From Cricetomys ansorgei (lineage: Eukaryota; Chordata; Mammalia; Rodentia; Nesomyidae): a DNA stretch of 64,000 nucleotides. A model generated the notes under the pieces. That model did not search any database. It worked only from the letters and a program-made list of their open reading frames with translations, and was not told the origin of the DNA. The stretch is from assembly GCA_026225945.1 (NCBI GenBank), contig JAMJFZ010001774.1, forward strand, positions 1 to 64,000, given 5' to 3'. The position numbers were made by a program, and so were the translations under genes. Positions 33,597 through 46,762 of the stretch are shown here, in pieces; positions within the stretch are counted from its first letter, which is position 1, and every line of letters begins with the position of its first letter.

Positions 33597-33930
33597 TGAT
33601 TCCCTGGTTTGAATGTGTACCTCCAAGGTCTTTATGTTGGGTTCGTCACCAGAATGAGATATAAAAAGGGGAGGCCTTCAGGAGGTAACTCTGAGGGAAA
33701 GGCCCTCAGAAATGAGGTGACTGTCTTTATAAAGAGGTACCAAAAAGCTGTCCTGCTCACTGCTTCCCATGAGGAAACATGGAAACACAGACAGTCTGCA
33801 TCCAAAAGAGAACCGTGGCCAGAACCTCACCATGCTTAGCCTCCAGAACTGGGAAATAAACTGTCTTGCTTACAAGCTACCCAGATATAGAATTGTCACT
33901 ACAACCCAAAGAGACTTAGACAATGAGTAA
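33597..33930 (+). mobile_element. MLT1 (MaLR) LTR
   Basis: GGTTTGAATGTGTACCTCCA, TTTATAAAGAGGTACCAAAA, TTAGCCTCCAGAACTGGGAA, ATAAACTGTCTTGCTTACAA and CACTACAACCCAAAGAGACT follow MLT1 order. Confidence 0.7.
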
Positions 33931-34029
33931 CCCTAAAATAGTGTACAAGTACTCCCTGGCTTGAAAAGCTCACAAAGAGATTTATCTGAGAAGAGCTATT
34001 AAAGGTAGAGTGTTGTGGAAGAGGCCAAG

Positions 34030-34110
34030 GGTTAATGTTCATTGGTGGAGGACATGTCTAGCCTAGGGTATACAAGACCTCTGGCTCCATCCCCAGTACC
34101 AACAGAAAAA
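34030..34110 (+). repeat. ID-type SINE
   Basis: TGGTGGAGGACATGTCTAGC and TGGCTCCATCCCCAGTACCA. Confidence 0.55.
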
Positions 34111-34139
34111 AATGAGTATTATTATTATGAAAAATGATA

Positions 34140-34268
34140 CTAGGGCCTGACATGGTGGCCACACCCTTAATCTCAACACACAAGAGGCAGAGGCAGGCAG
34201 ATCTTTGTGAGTTCAAAGTCAGCCTGGGCTATATCATGAGATGCTGTCTTTAAAAAAAAAAAAAAGAT
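34140..34268 (+). repeat. B1 SINE
   Basis: GGGCCTGACATGGTGGCCAC, GCAGATCTTTGTGAGTTCAA and GATGCTGTCTTTAAAAAAAA. Confidence 0.85.
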
Positions 34269-34890
34269 ATAATAAAAGGGAGAATTTTCTGGAAAGATCC
34301 TGCATTTGCATCTAGTAGTCCTGGATCAAATTCTTTTGTCAATGTAGGTTTGAGAGAGTCATTAACCACTGCAGCTACTGTGCTCTCACCTGCACAAGAC
34401 TGATTGTCCTCTTAACTCTTCGGGACGGTGTGAGGATGAATGAGTATAGTATACTGTTACTGTAAAGCCAGCAAGGCTCTCTGAGCATCTCAGCTACATC
34501 TGAGCTGCCTCACCCAATAGAGAAGTCATGAAGGCTCAGCTTCTGCCTTTCTAATAACGAGTACTGCCAAGAACAAGGAAATGCCACTAAACACTATCCA
34601 CTGCAGTAATTCTGGATGGGTTGAAGTGGGGAGATCAGGGAGGACTCAAACACTATAACGGTTGCTTGTCCACGTCTTTCTCTGGAATCCATGCTTCCAG
34701 GAAACTTGCTTTAGGTAACACCTCAAGTTCAGCAAATCTGATATTCTCTAGGCTTCTCTCTGCAAAGTGGAGGTAAGTACTTTCCATCTACTGAGGAACA
34801 AAAGTGGCTGAGGACCACCATTCTACACCAGCGCTCTTCAAACCAACAATCCATTGAGGTACAAGAAAGGAAAGGTAGACCTTATTTATA
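34269..34890. other. Intronic sequence, no feature recognised
   Basis: Nothing assignable by eye. Confidence 0.4.
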
Positions 34891-34914
34891 TTTATTCTCA
34901 TCATAAAAAATAAA

Positions 34915-35165
34915 ATTTTCAGGAAAAAGGCAACCTAAAAACTGCAGAAAAAAATTGTAAATCCTCTACTTGAAAAGATGAATATCCAGGATGCAAATAA
35001 TTCCTAAGCCTCGACAAATAAGTAAAGAATTGATTCAAAAATGAGCAAAAACTTAAATAGACATTTCTTCAAAAAGATAAATAATAAGCATGAGAATGCT
35101 CAACATCACTAACCATTTGGGAAATGCAAATCAAACTATGATGTGACACTATTTTAACACCCAAT
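34915..35165 (+). mobile_element. Old L1 ORF2 3' fragment, left of an LTR insertion
   Basis: TTAAATAGACATTTCTTCAA, GAATGCTCAACATCACTAAC and GGGAAATGCAAATCAAACTA match the L1 ORF2 3' region. It breaks off at CCAAT just before the LTR and resumes at 37160. Confidence 0.85.
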
Positions 35166-35481
35166 TGTTGTAGAAGTTTATTTTTAGTTGTGTTTAAAAT
35201 AATTGCTTTCGTGCCCTGTTGGAAAAAGAGATGCACAGGCCTTGGCATTTTGTATTGTCACAGATGTTGGATTTCTGTGGGGGATGTTTGATTACTTATG
35301 ATCTGCACCTGAGGAGTTCTGAAGGAATAAATACACCTGAGCCCAGATGCTCGGAGTTCCACTAGCAATACGGCACTGGCCATGACAGTGCTTCCCTCTG
35401 CTGAGGTCGGGCTGGGTTTGCCCCTATGAAATATGCCTCCATTTCTTCCTTGGTGAGCCAGCACAGCAGCATACTACTACA
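35166..35481 (+). repeat. 5' LTR of the 2-kb element
   Basis: TGTTGTAGAAGTTTATTTTT start, AATAAATACACCTGAGCCCA near the middle (AATAAA polyadenylation signal), and TACTACTACA end. It differs from the 3' LTR at many positions, so the insertion is not recent. Confidence 0.8.
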
Positions 35482-36320
35482 AATGGAGCCTGCAAAATGG
35501 GGCCCAAAGTCACACTAATCCAAAATGGAGACAGGGAGGAAGAAAAAGAAACTCCAGACCTAGCAGAGTCGGGTAAAGTGTGCTCAGGGAAGCTACCAGA
35601 GGATAGAGATTTAAGGTATTAATAAAATGAAAGCTCTGTAAGATAGTTATAAATAAGAAAGAATCTTCAAGGTGAGAGGCCATGTTTCAGACAAATGTTT
35701 GGGATGAATTTTCATGGTGAAAACAAAGAATTCAGCTGGGACCAGGAAAGAAACAAGGCTTCAAAGGCTTTTCCTGATCATGGAGCTGACTCTCCCTCCT
35801 GTCACTGGCGACAGGGCACGGGAAACAGAAACCAAAGCATATTGCTGTTCTACAAACTAAGTTTGTTGATGGCTTTTTGTGTGTGTGAAGCCCAAGCAGG
35901 TCTTGTGTTTGAGGTCTATGAAGAAAGATGCATATTAACCCATAGTGGTGGTGAAAAAGAACACCAAACAGCCAGAATGTTTCAACTGGAGAGTCTTCTC
36001 ACCAGCCTAGGACCCCCTGCTGTTGTGGAATCCACAGCTTGGAGCCAAAAAGCTACTTAGTTAAACTGAACAGTTTTTGTTGTTTTTTTTTTTGCAAACC
36101 TGTCTACAAGCAGTAACTCCACACCATGAGGAAACTCTTCCAGCAGACAAGGTTACAAGTTGTTTTTCCTGCAGATAAAGTGACCAGTTATTTTTCCCAG
36201 CAAACCAGACTCTATCTTAAAACCCGGAAAGTGTTTCCTAAGGGTCAGCACACAGAAAGTTGTATCTCGTGCTGGTAGCTGAATTTGGTACTGTGAGAGT
36301 AACCCAGGTGGAGCTGGTTT

Positions 36321-36515
36321 TGAAGGCATGAAGGGATCATGGAGAGCAACTGAGGCTTGGCACTGTGAGAAGCCAGGAGATGCCAATGGTAAAAATGCAG
36401 CGTCAATAGCAGTTGAAGGCCAAATTGAAGGGGTCATGTAAAGAAGCTGAGGCTTGCCACCATGAAGAGAGCCCAGGAGAGGCTATTGGTGAAAGTGCAG
36501 CCCAGCTGCAGCAAG
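36321..36515 (+). repeat. Two-copy ~100-bp direct repeat inside the LTR element
   Basis: TGAAGGC, CTGAGGCTTG, CCAGGAGA and ATGCAG/GTGCAG recur in the same order with a 97-100 base offset (for example CCAGGAGA at 36373 and 36473). Confidence 0.7.
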
Positions 36516-36849
36516 GGACCCCAGCGTCTGAAGATGCCAGTACCATGGGATGCCTACCAAGAACAGCAGCAGCAGTGAAGTGGAGCTATCCAGAGCCTAG
36601 AGGACAAGCTGTGTGTGCTACAGAGGGCAGAGCATAGAAGTGACCCAAGCCTTTTGGAGAAGCCCAGAAGATCCTGAGTGAATTCCAGATAATTGGACAT
36701 TGATAATGTTTTCATTTTGTCCAGAGACATTATGAAAAGCTTGATAGATGTTTGATTTCATTTGGTCCTGTGCATTAGTAACCCTCATGATTGTTCCTCT
36801 TATATATAGTTTTGCTGCTGTAGTTTTTTTATATACAGAAAAGGGGAAA

Positions 36850-37159
36850 TGTTGTGGAAGTTTATTTTTAGTTGTGTTTAAAGTAATTGTTTTTGTGCAC
36901 TGTTGAAAAAAGGGATGCATAGGCCTTGGCATTTTGTATTGTCTGCAGGTGTTGGATTTATGTTGGGGGATGTTTGATTGCTTACGATCTGCACCTGAAG
37001 AGTTCTGAATAAAAACACCTGAGCTCAGATGCTCAGAGTTCCATTGTCCCATATGGCCCGGCCATGACGTGGTTCCCCTCTGCTGAGGTCTGGAAGGACT
37101 TCCACGAATGAAAATGCCTCGTTTCTCTTGCTGAGCCACCCTATAGGCGTACTACTTCA
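36850..37159 (+). repeat. 3' LTR of the 2-kb element
   Basis: TGTTGTGGAAGTTTATTTTT start, TGCAGGTGTTGGATTTATGT, and AATAAAAACACCTGAGC. It ends TACTACTTCA and is followed by CCTAT of the target L1. Confidence 0.8.
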
Positions 37160-37195
37160 CCTATTAAGCCGACTACCACTGCAAACAGAAAATAA
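37160..37195 (+). mobile_element. Old L1 ORF2 3' fragment, right of the LTR insertion
   Basis: CCTATTAAGCCGACTACCAC and AACAGAAAATAAAG continue the L1 text that stops at 35165 (consensus CACCTATTAGGATGGCTAC). Joining the two restores a continuous L1 segment. Confidence 0.75.
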
Positions 37196-37196
37196 A

Positions 37197-37285
37197 GCCA
37201 GGTCTAGTCGAAGAGGTCTGTATTCCCAGCTCTCAGAGACAAAGTAGAGTTCAAGGCCAACTTTGGCTAGCTGTCTCTAAAATAA
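37197..37285 (+). repeat. B1-related SINE fragment
   Basis: GCCAGGTCTAGTCGAAGAGG, ATTCCCAGCTCTCAGAGACA and GTTCAAGGCCAACTTTGGCT. Confidence 0.65.
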
Positions 37286-37289
37286 CAAT

Positions 37290-37465
37290 ACAGCTAGACA
37301 TAGTGGTACATGCCTTTAATCCCAGCTCTGGGAGGCAGAGATGGGTAAATCTCTTTGAGACCACCTGTAAATCTGAGGCCAGGCTGGTCTATACAGTGAG
37401 TTACACTAAGAGCCACAAGTGAGACTCTTGTCTCTAAAAACTAAAACTAACCAAATAAATAAAAC
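37290..37465 (+). repeat. B1 SINE
   Basis: AGCTAGACATAGTGGTACAT, GCCTTTAATCCCAGCTCTGG and GGCCAGGCTGGTCTATACAG. Confidence 0.88.
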
Positions 37466-37477
37466 AAGAATAATAAT

Positions 37478-37632
37478 AATTAGCCAGGTAGGGTGACACA
37501 TGCCTATAAACCAAGCACTAAGGAGGTTGAGGGAAAAGGATCTGGGGTTAAAGGTTATTCTTAGCTACATTCAAGACCAGACTGGGCTACATGAGACTTT
37601 GGCAAATAAATAAATAAACAAACAAACAAACA
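37478..37632 (+). repeat. B1-related SINE
   Basis: TTAGCCAGGTAGGGTGACAC, AGACTGGGCTACATGAGACT and an (AAAT)n/(AAAC)n tail. Confidence 0.75.
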
Positions 37633-37635
37633 ACT

Positions 37636-37836
37636 GGGGCTGGAGATGGCTTAGCAGTTAAGAATGCTTGCTTTTGCAAAGGACCAGAGTTTAGTTCCTG
37701 GCATCCATGTCAGGTGGTTCACAATTGCCTATAACTATAGTTCCAAGGGATCTAATGCACTCTTCTGGCTTCCAAGGGCACCACACACATAGCATACATT
37801 CACACAAACACACAAAGAAAAAGAAAAAGAAATCTT
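37636..37836 (+). repeat. B2 SINE
   Basis: TGGGGCTGGAGATGGCTTAG, CAGAGTTTAGTTCCTGGCAT, ACTCTTCTGGCTTCCAAGGG and an AAAGAAAAAGAAATCTTT tail. Confidence 0.92.
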
Positions 37837-37854
37837 TAAGATAAAAAATGCCCC

Positions 37855-38020
37855 CGGGAGGTGGTGGCACACGCCTTTAATCCCAGCACCTGGGAGGCAG
37901 AGGCAGGCGGATCTCTGTGAGTTCAAGATCAGCCTGATCTACAGAGTGACTTTCAGCACAGCTAGGGTTACAACAGAGAAACTTCGTCTCGAAAAAACCA
38001 AAACCAAAAAAATGAAAGAT
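37855..38020 (+). repeat. B1 SINE, well preserved
   Basis: GGGAGGTGGTGGCACACGCC, TTTAATCCCAGCACCTGGGA, GATCTCTGTGAGTTCAAGAT and an AAAACCAAAACC tail. Confidence 0.95.
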
Positions 38021-38144
38021 ACAAAAATGTCAAAGTAGTGACTACAATCCTTGTGCACTGTTTATAGCATGAAGGCTGACAACAGTCTCTTCAAAGCACA
38101 TGACAATCCCTCAAAGGTAAGAGAATCACCAAAGACCCAAAAGG

Positions 38145-38312
38145 ATGGCTCAAGGCAAGGATGCTTGCTGCCAAGCCTAACAGCCTGAGTTCAATCCCTG
38201 GATGTCACATGGTAGAAAAAGAAAAACTTCTACAAGTTGGTCTCTGACTTCCATATGTGCACTGTGATTGCGTGAACAACCCCTCCCCCTGCATGTTAAA
38301 TAAACCAATGTT
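38145..38312 (+). repeat. B4/B2-type SINE
   Basis: AGGATGGCTCAAGGCAAGGA, GAGTTCAATCCCTGGATGTC and TTGGTCTCTGACTTCCATAT. Confidence 0.7.
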
Positions 38313-38760
38313 TTAAATATTCCCATATAACCCAACAATTCTATGTGTATACTCCAAAATAATTAAATGCAGTGCCTTAAAGAAAAATGTCTACATCCAT
38401 GTTCAGAGTATTTTTCACTACAGCTAAAAGGTGGAAGCAATTTAATAGCCCATCAACAAACAAATAAGCAAGTAAAATGTGAAATGTATGCACACAAAAC
38501 ATTAGTCTTAAAAAATAAAGAATAAGTTACAACCTGAATGAACCTTGAAGACAATATGCTAAGTGAATAAGCCAGTCTGAGTCTACTAATATGAAGTGCT
38601 TGAAAGTATTTGTCTAAAGTAACAGACAGAAAGGAGAGTGGTGACTACCAGAGAGTAGAGAAGGGGAGACAGGTCAGTAGGCACACAAAGTCAGTTTTTA
38701 AATGAAAGCATCAAGGAGGAAGACGGTGGGATGGCTACAAGTTATGAGCACAGCAAACAC
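38313..38760 (+). mobile_element. Old L1 (L1M-type) 3' end
   Basis: CCCATATAACCCAACAATTC, AAAGGTGGAAGCAATTTAAT, GAATGAACCTTGAAGACAAT, AGTGAATAAGCCAGTCTGAG and GTGGTGACTACCAGAGAGTA follow the same order as the L1 end at 10915-11440. Confidence 0.88.
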
Positions 38761-38779
38761 ACTCGACTGTGAACTTTTT

Positions 38780-38935
38780 TTAAACTTTTGTTTTTGTTCT
38801 GTTTTTTGAAGGCTCTCATTATGTAACTCTGGCTGCTAAGAACTCATTATGTAGATCAGACTACCTTAAAATTCATAGGCCTGTCTCAGCTTCCTGGTGC
38901 TGGGATTAAAGACATGAGACAACGCCCAGCCTACT
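38780..38935 (-). repeat. B1 SINE, reversed
   Basis: TTGTTCTGTTTTTTGAAGGC, CATTATGTAACTCTGGCTGC and GTGCTGGGATTAAAGACATG. Confidence 0.85.
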
Positions 38936-38974
38936 AGCTGTGCTTTTAGCAGAAACCAAAATGGAAGACAAACA

Positions 38975-39148
38975 AAAAGCCCCAGTGCGTGGCAGCACAA
39001 CTCTCTGTTACCGCAGCACTGAGAAAGTGGAGAGGATGGTCAGGAGTTCTAGGCCATCCTGAGATACTTAACAAGCTCACAGCCAGCCTTGACTACAAGA
39101 GACTGTCTAAAACAAAAATGAAAAGAAAAAACAAAAAACAAAAAAACT
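38975..39148 (+). repeat. B1-related SINE, diverged
   Basis: CAGTGCGTGGCAGCACAACT, GAGTTCTAGGCCATCCTGAG and GAGACTGTCTAAAACAAAAA. Confidence 0.7.
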
Positions 39149-39499
39149 AAGATTTTATCTTTATTTTACTATATATTTTACTATATAATAACTAAAGCCT
39201 AAACCAGTGCTCCCATTCACTCCAGTGCCTCACACTATAAGGCTAGTGGTAGCAGCCTTCATCCACTGGGAGATACTGTGTTTCATGAGGGCTTGGGTAA
39301 GCGGATTTACTAGTCACGTTGTTTTAAATGAATTAACACTCATAAAACAAAGAGGCTAACAAGATTTTTGGAAAGAAACCTTGGATTAAAAACACGGCAA
39401 GCATGAATGCAGCAGAGAACAGAGGCGCTGTCGTTTCTCTCTGCTGCACTCTTCATCAGGTAAGTAACCAAACGGAGCAACCACGACTTATAAAAAAGT

Positions 39500-39670
39500 C
39501 TGCCACATGGTGGTGGCGCACATCTTTAATCCCAGCACTCAGGAGGCAGAGGCAGGGGATTTCTGTGAGTTTGTGGCCAGCCTGGTCTACAGAGTGAGTT
39601 CCAGGACAGCCAGAGTTACAACAGAGAAACCCTGTCTCAAAAAAACAAAAATTAAAACACAAAACAAAAA
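39500..39670 (+). repeat. B1 SINE, well preserved
   Basis: CACATGGTGGTGGCGCACAT, CTTTAATCCCAGCACTCAGG, GGCCAGCCTGGTCTACAGAG and GAGAAACCCTGTCTCAAAAA. Confidence 0.95.
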
Positions 39671-40089
39671 AAGTTCACCGAAACCTTGCCATCATCTAAA
39701 AAATGGACTTGTATACACTGCACTGATGATGAATTTCACCTTAAGACAACACCCATACTTTTAGATACTAGCAAATGACAGCAAGACATGAGCATGACTT
39801 ACACACAAGTCACACAGACGAGGAGCTGGCATGCTTTTATCTTAATAGTGCTATTTTCTCCATAGCTTTGGAGACCACTGACCTAAACCTACACCAATCA
39901 ATAGAGCTTTCTGTAATGATAAACTAGACTTACCAGTCCTGTCTAAAACTGATCACAGGTGGCTTTTCAGCAACTAGCATTTAGCTAGTGAGTCTGAAGT
40001 GTTATTTGGTGTAATTCTGATAATTTGAACAGCTATTTAGATAATTTGAACAGGCTACTTTAGTGGACAGCACAGCCATAGGCCACAAT
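39671..40089. other. Intronic sequence, no feature recognised
   Basis: Nothing assignable by eye. Confidence 0.4.
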
Positions 40090-40099
40090 TAGATTACTA

Positions 40100-40412
40100 C
40101 CTCAATCTCAAAATGTGCAGCTTGTGTCTTCGGCCATGTTATCCCCTGCCTAGAATGTTTTCCTGACCTTGTCCATCTGACAGTAAGTTCTCATTTTCAA
40201 GATATACCTCAATTATCACTGTTTAGAGTCCCTGGACTACTCACCCCATACAAGATAAGGGCCTGCAGCCCTCACCCTTTCACAGGCTGCATCTCAGCAT
40301 GTACACTGATTTCTCTCATGTCGCAGGATGATGACTGTGAGTTCCTGAAGGCAGGCACCTGGCACACAGAGCATCTGCTCAGCAACATTCACTGGGTAAA
40401 CAGTGAGTGACT
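40100..40412 (+). repeat. L2 LINE 3' end
   Basis: TGCCTAGAATGTTTTCCTGA, GACTGTGAGTTCCTGAAGGC, AGGCACCTGGCACACAGAGC and CAGTGAGTGACT follow the L2 3' end order. This is an ancient mammalian repeat. Confidence 0.7.
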
Positions 40413-41398
40413 AAGCTCCATTTCAGGTCACACCAGAGTCAGTTCACACAGAACTCTGCTCAGAAAAGTAGACAGACTGCAGTGCATGCTTGCTACTTCA
40501 CTTGCCGCTTAAGCAGGCTCAGAAGGCACCTGTTCTTCAAAGAGTACAACACAAAGGGACCTGGACCTTTTTCTAAAGCGTCAATTTTCAAATACTACAA
40601 GTTAAGATAGATTTTCAATTGTTTTATTAATGTTTATTAAGCCATCTGCCATCTTAGCTATTGAGGTTTATAGGAGCTGGAGATGCCTCCCCACATATTC
40701 TCCCACTTGAAACCCATGTGATCTCGCTTTATCTCTCATTAAATGAGCTTGACTTTGTCAAAAAGATCAAGCGAAAGGCTCTGACCATAGGAACTGTGAA
40801 TTCTGGACTTCATTTCTGAATTCTGGATTTAGCTATATTTAGCAAAGCTATAACCGTCATCCTGCCCAAAACCAGGAAGACACCATTCACAAACCACCCC
40901 CTGAAAATCTGCATTGCCTGTAAAAACCCAGATTTCCCAGCAGGCAAAGTGAACTGAAGTAGGAGGGATCAAAGCAGTATCTGCGTCAAGAGAGAGACTC
41001 GGGAGTGTCTTACTAATCTCTCTGCTTGGTGCTCAAGGGTCCCCAAGAACTATTTCTTCCCTTTCTCACCTTCTCTCGTCAAATACCTGCCCTGTTCACT
41101 CTAACACTGGTAACCTCACCCACATACACATACACAAACACACACACTCATACCTGCCTGCCATCTGCTTGACTTCTTGCTTCTTATGACACTTCTAAAA
41201 CATCCCTTTCTGCACACCTACTGTGACTTAGCAAAGGGCTAGGGCCAATAAGGGAGCAAGTACATACTTGTAGCTATTTGATGTCTCTTCAAAAAGCACA
41301 GAGCCACTGAAGAAAGTGAGCAGCAAACACATCCAAATATATACTGGGGAGCAAATGTATAAGAATCTTATTCTATCCCACCTCCAAAAACATACACC
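40413..41398. other. Intronic sequence, no feature recognised
   Basis: A short CA-rich stretch lies at 41121-41152. There is no gene or RNA that I can recognise. Confidence 0.4.
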
Positions 41399-41730
41399 TG
41401 TTGTGGAAGTTTATTTTTAGTTATGTATAAAATAACTGTTTTATGCACTGTTGGATGAGGGGCTCCCTGAGTTTTAGCATTTGTATTGTTTGCAGGTGTT
41501 GGATTTATGTGGAGGATGTTTGATTGCTAATGATCTGCATGTGCTATCAGTAGAAAACCTGAGGAGTTCTGTATCAATAAAAACACCTGAGTTCAGAGGC
41601 TCAGGTTTCCATTGTCTAGTATGGCACTGACCATGACAGTGGCTCCCTCTGGCAAGATCTGGCTGAGTTTGCACATATGAATATGCCTCCTATGTCACGT
41701 GCTTGCTGGGCCGCACAGCAGCACACAACT
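41399..41730 (+). mobile_element. Solo LTR, same family as the 2-kb element, with 5-bp target duplication
   Basis: Starts TGTTGTGGAAGTTTATTTTT, contains TGCAGGTGTTGGATTTATGT and AATAAAAACACCTGAGTTCA, and ends ACAACT. ACACC flanks both sides (41394-41398 and 41731-41735). No internal region is present. Confidence 0.8.
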
Positions 41731-41735
41731 ACACC

Positions 41736-42825
41736 ACCAGATGAACGCACACATGTACTACCACGACATTTAGAACTGTGTGCTACATGTGTGCCAAGGA
41801 GGAGGGGCTGCAGTTTCAAGTCTTTCTACCCTGCTCTGCGGACAGGGGGAACTGGGGCAGTTTCTGATAGTCTTAGTTCCCACCAGCCCCCGGCCTGAAT
41901 TCTTTTTGCGCAGGTGGGAATGTTCTGAGGAGCCTGATAGTCCACCTTTTGCAGAACTGATACAGCTCTGGAATGTTGCCTTGGGCACAGCAAGTATTCA
42001 ATATTTACTTACTGTTTAAAGCTTAGATATAAGGCTTTATACAGCCAAGAAGTATGACAAAAGCACCACTTCTAAGCACTGTTCTAATTTTCCCAATGAG
42101 TTCATTCTAGAAGCTTAAGCCAAATCTTCCCTTGATATCACATGCCTATTAACTAAGACGTGGTTTATCATCTCCTATAGGCATCCTCACTAAGAAAGCA
42201 CTCAGCTTAGAGATGGCCCTATCCCTCTAACTCAGGACTGAGAGGCTTACATTCCTCCATACAACCAAGCTCCTCCAGGACAAGAACCAGTCCAGCAAAA
42301 CTGCTGCTGATAGAGATGGCGGCCCAACGTTCTCCTCTTCTCTAGCACCTGATTCTTAGAGTTCTAACAGTCCCTTACTATGAAGTATAGACCAATCCCC
42401 ACACAAGGGAAAGGAAATTGTGAACAGGATGTGGTAGTAATCAGGTCTGTGTTTGAAAACCCCCACTGTCACCACCCTAAATTGTCTGGCCACTGCTCGG
42501 GGGCACTTATTAAATAAATAACTTATTATCCTTGAGCAACTCTGGCTGGGACTGGTGGACAGGTCAGAACCTGAGGACTCAAAAAAGAGGGGCTAAGGAA
42601 GAGGCACTGCTATCCAAACAATACTGCAAAGAACATCTGACTCAGCCCAAACGCAAAAGGGAAGATTGCTTTAGATTGTCCCCGCCACACTAGCCTTCAC
42701 CCTGCTCCCCACTCAGCTTTAATTATAAATACACTGTTACTGGTTAAATCACAGCTACCATTTATTGAATTATATATTCTATCGTACTAAATCCTCAAGA
42801 CCACCCCACAGGGCAATGGAACTCA
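41736..42825. other. Intronic sequence, no gene recognised
   Basis: A possible MIR head (CCATTTATTGAATTATATAT) lies at 42758-42815. The rest is unassigned. Confidence 0.4.
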
Positions 42826-42945
42826 GACTTCAGCTTACAACAGAATCTCCTCAGAACTTGTTAAAGTTCCATGTCCACAATTTACAGACTGAGGTGTGAG
42901 ATCCTCATTTCTAACAAGCTCTCCTGTGGAATATCCTGACTCAAG
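42826..42945 (-). repeat. MER5A-like hAT-Charlie remnant
   Basis: AGAATCTCCTCAGAACTTGT and ATTTCTAACAAGCTCTCCTG are the conserved words of the ancient MER5A family. Confidence 0.55.
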
Positions 42946-42999
42946 TTGTATAGTTGATTTTAAAAAAAAGAAAAAAGAAAAAAGAAAAGATCCAGAGAA

Positions 43000-43200
43000 C
43001 CAGCAAAATGGCTCGACAAGTAAAGACACTTGTCATGAAAGCCTGACAATCTGAGTTCTATCCCCAGAACTCATGTAAAGGTGGATGGAAAGAACTAACG
43101 TCACAATGTTGCACGCTGACTTCTACACACACTACGGCATATGCAGATACACACACAATAATAGTGGTAATAATAATAATAACAGTAAATATTTTTTAAA
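43000..43200 (+). repeat. B4/B2-type SINE with AAT-rich tail
   Basis: AGAACCAGCAAAATGGCTCG, GAGTTCTATCCCCAGAACTC, GCTGACTTCTACACACACTA and (AATA)n tail. Confidence 0.75.
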
Positions 43201-43211
43201 TAGATCCAGTA

Positions 43212-43405
43212 AATGGTGAGATGGCTCAGAGGGTAAATAAAACATCTGTTACCAAACCTGAAGACCTCTAAGTTCCATCTTCAGGACCCACATGGTGGAA
43301 GGAAAGAACCAACTCCAGTTGTCCTCTGGCATCCACATGCATGCTGTTGCATATATATAAACACACACACACTACATAAAAATGTTTAAAACAAAAACAG
43401 ATCCA
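43212..43405 (+). repeat. B2/B4-type SINE
   Basis: TGGTGAGATGGCTCAGAGGG, AGTTCCATCTTCAGGACCCA, TGTCCTCTGGCATCCACATG. Confidence 0.82.
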
Positions 43406-43520
43406 AAAATTGAACCTAAATTTGACCATACAATCAGTGCTCATAAGCACATTACTACATGTGCAATGTATATTTTTTTTCTTCCTACATTGACTGGCAG
43501 TTCCATAAAGGCAGACATCA

Positions 43521-43615
43521 GGGCTGGAGATGTAGCTTAGGGATAGAGCACCTGGCTACCAAGCACAAGGCCAGCCTGATCCACAGCACTTCAAGGAAAA
43601 GTGTTGGCTAATTAA
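43521..43615 (+). repeat. ID-type SINE
   Basis: GGGCTGGAGATGTAGCTTAG, GATAGAGCACCTGGCTACCA and CACAAGGCCAGCCTGATCCA. Confidence 0.7.
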
Positions 43616-46225
<2,610 letters not shown>

Positions 46226-46540
46226 CTGCGATGACAGAGGCAGAGAGAGGATGAATCAGTAACACACTTCCGAGCCCAGCTGCCGGGTCCTAGGGAGAGC
46301 AAAGGCCGTCATCCAGAGGAAACGCTGTGTGCATTTTCTTCAGGAAAGCCCTGGAAACGCACCGGCCCCCAGCCCGGGGCCCCCAACACCTACTAGCGGC
46401 GGCTCGGCGGCGAGCCCAGCTACCAGCCCCGCGACATGGCCACCGCCGCCGGCCTGCGACGCGGAGGAGGCGGCGCTGCCGCAGAGCCGGGGCCGCTTCG
46501 GCGCCCGCCCGCCAGCTGATCCCCGAGCGCCGCGCTGAGG

Positions 46541-46556
46541 CCGCCCCTCCCCCGCG
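46541..46556 (+). promoter_or_regulatory. GC boxes / Sp1-type C-rich stretch
   Basis: CCGCCCCTCCCCC followed by a GCGC run lies in the core of the CpG island. CCGCCCC is the reverse of the Sp1/KLF GC box. Such sites are common in TATA-less promoters. Confidence 0.55.
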
Positions 46557-46600
46557 CGCGCGCCCGTCCGCTCCGACCACCCACCCGGAAATGACCTGAA

Positions 46601-46609
46601 CCGGAAGTG
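46601..46609 (+). promoter_or_regulatory. ETS/GABPA-type site
   Basis: CCGGAAGTG is an exact match to the ETS-family (GABPA/ELK) core, which is frequent at bidirectional CpG-island promoters. A second, weaker core (CCCGGAAATG) lies about 17 bases to the left. Confidence 0.6.
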
Positions 46610-46762
46610 CCTCTCAGGGCAGCGCAGCCCCTCCTCAGGGCCGTCTCTGAGATACCAGCTGTAGCCACGACGGAAAGAAGTCAAGGGCAAGAAGGGGACC
46701 AGAGAAAGGGTACTCCAGACAGAGACACTTAGAAGAGAACGTTACTATCGCCTGGCCGCTGC

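Larger units (their letters stand above)
35166..37159 (+). mobile_element. Complete 2-kb non-autonomous LTR retrotransposon
   Basis: Two similar LTRs (35166-35481 and 36850-37159) flank about 1.37 kb. Both begin TGTTGT and end near ACWWCA. A purine run GAAAAGGGGAAA lies directly before the 3' LTR, as a polypurine tract should. The internal region has no gag, pol or env-like reading frame; the longest open frame (35695-36060, 121 codons) resembles nothing I know. The flanks CCAAT and CCTAT agree at four of five bases. Size, empty interior and 5-bp duplication fit an ERVL-MaLR (MT-like) element, which is an inference rather than a library match. Confidence 0.8.

Noticed and set aside
35695..36060. 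121-codon open frame inside the 2-kb LTR element.
   Set aside because: No retroviral motif such as a zinc knuckle, protease or polymerase signature. The interior looks non-coding.
43521..43615. tRNA-like sequences with A- and B-box words (here and at other ID and B2 copies).
   Set aside because: They are tRNA-derived SINE heads with A-rich tails, not tRNA genes; no cloverleaf with matching acceptor arms was found.
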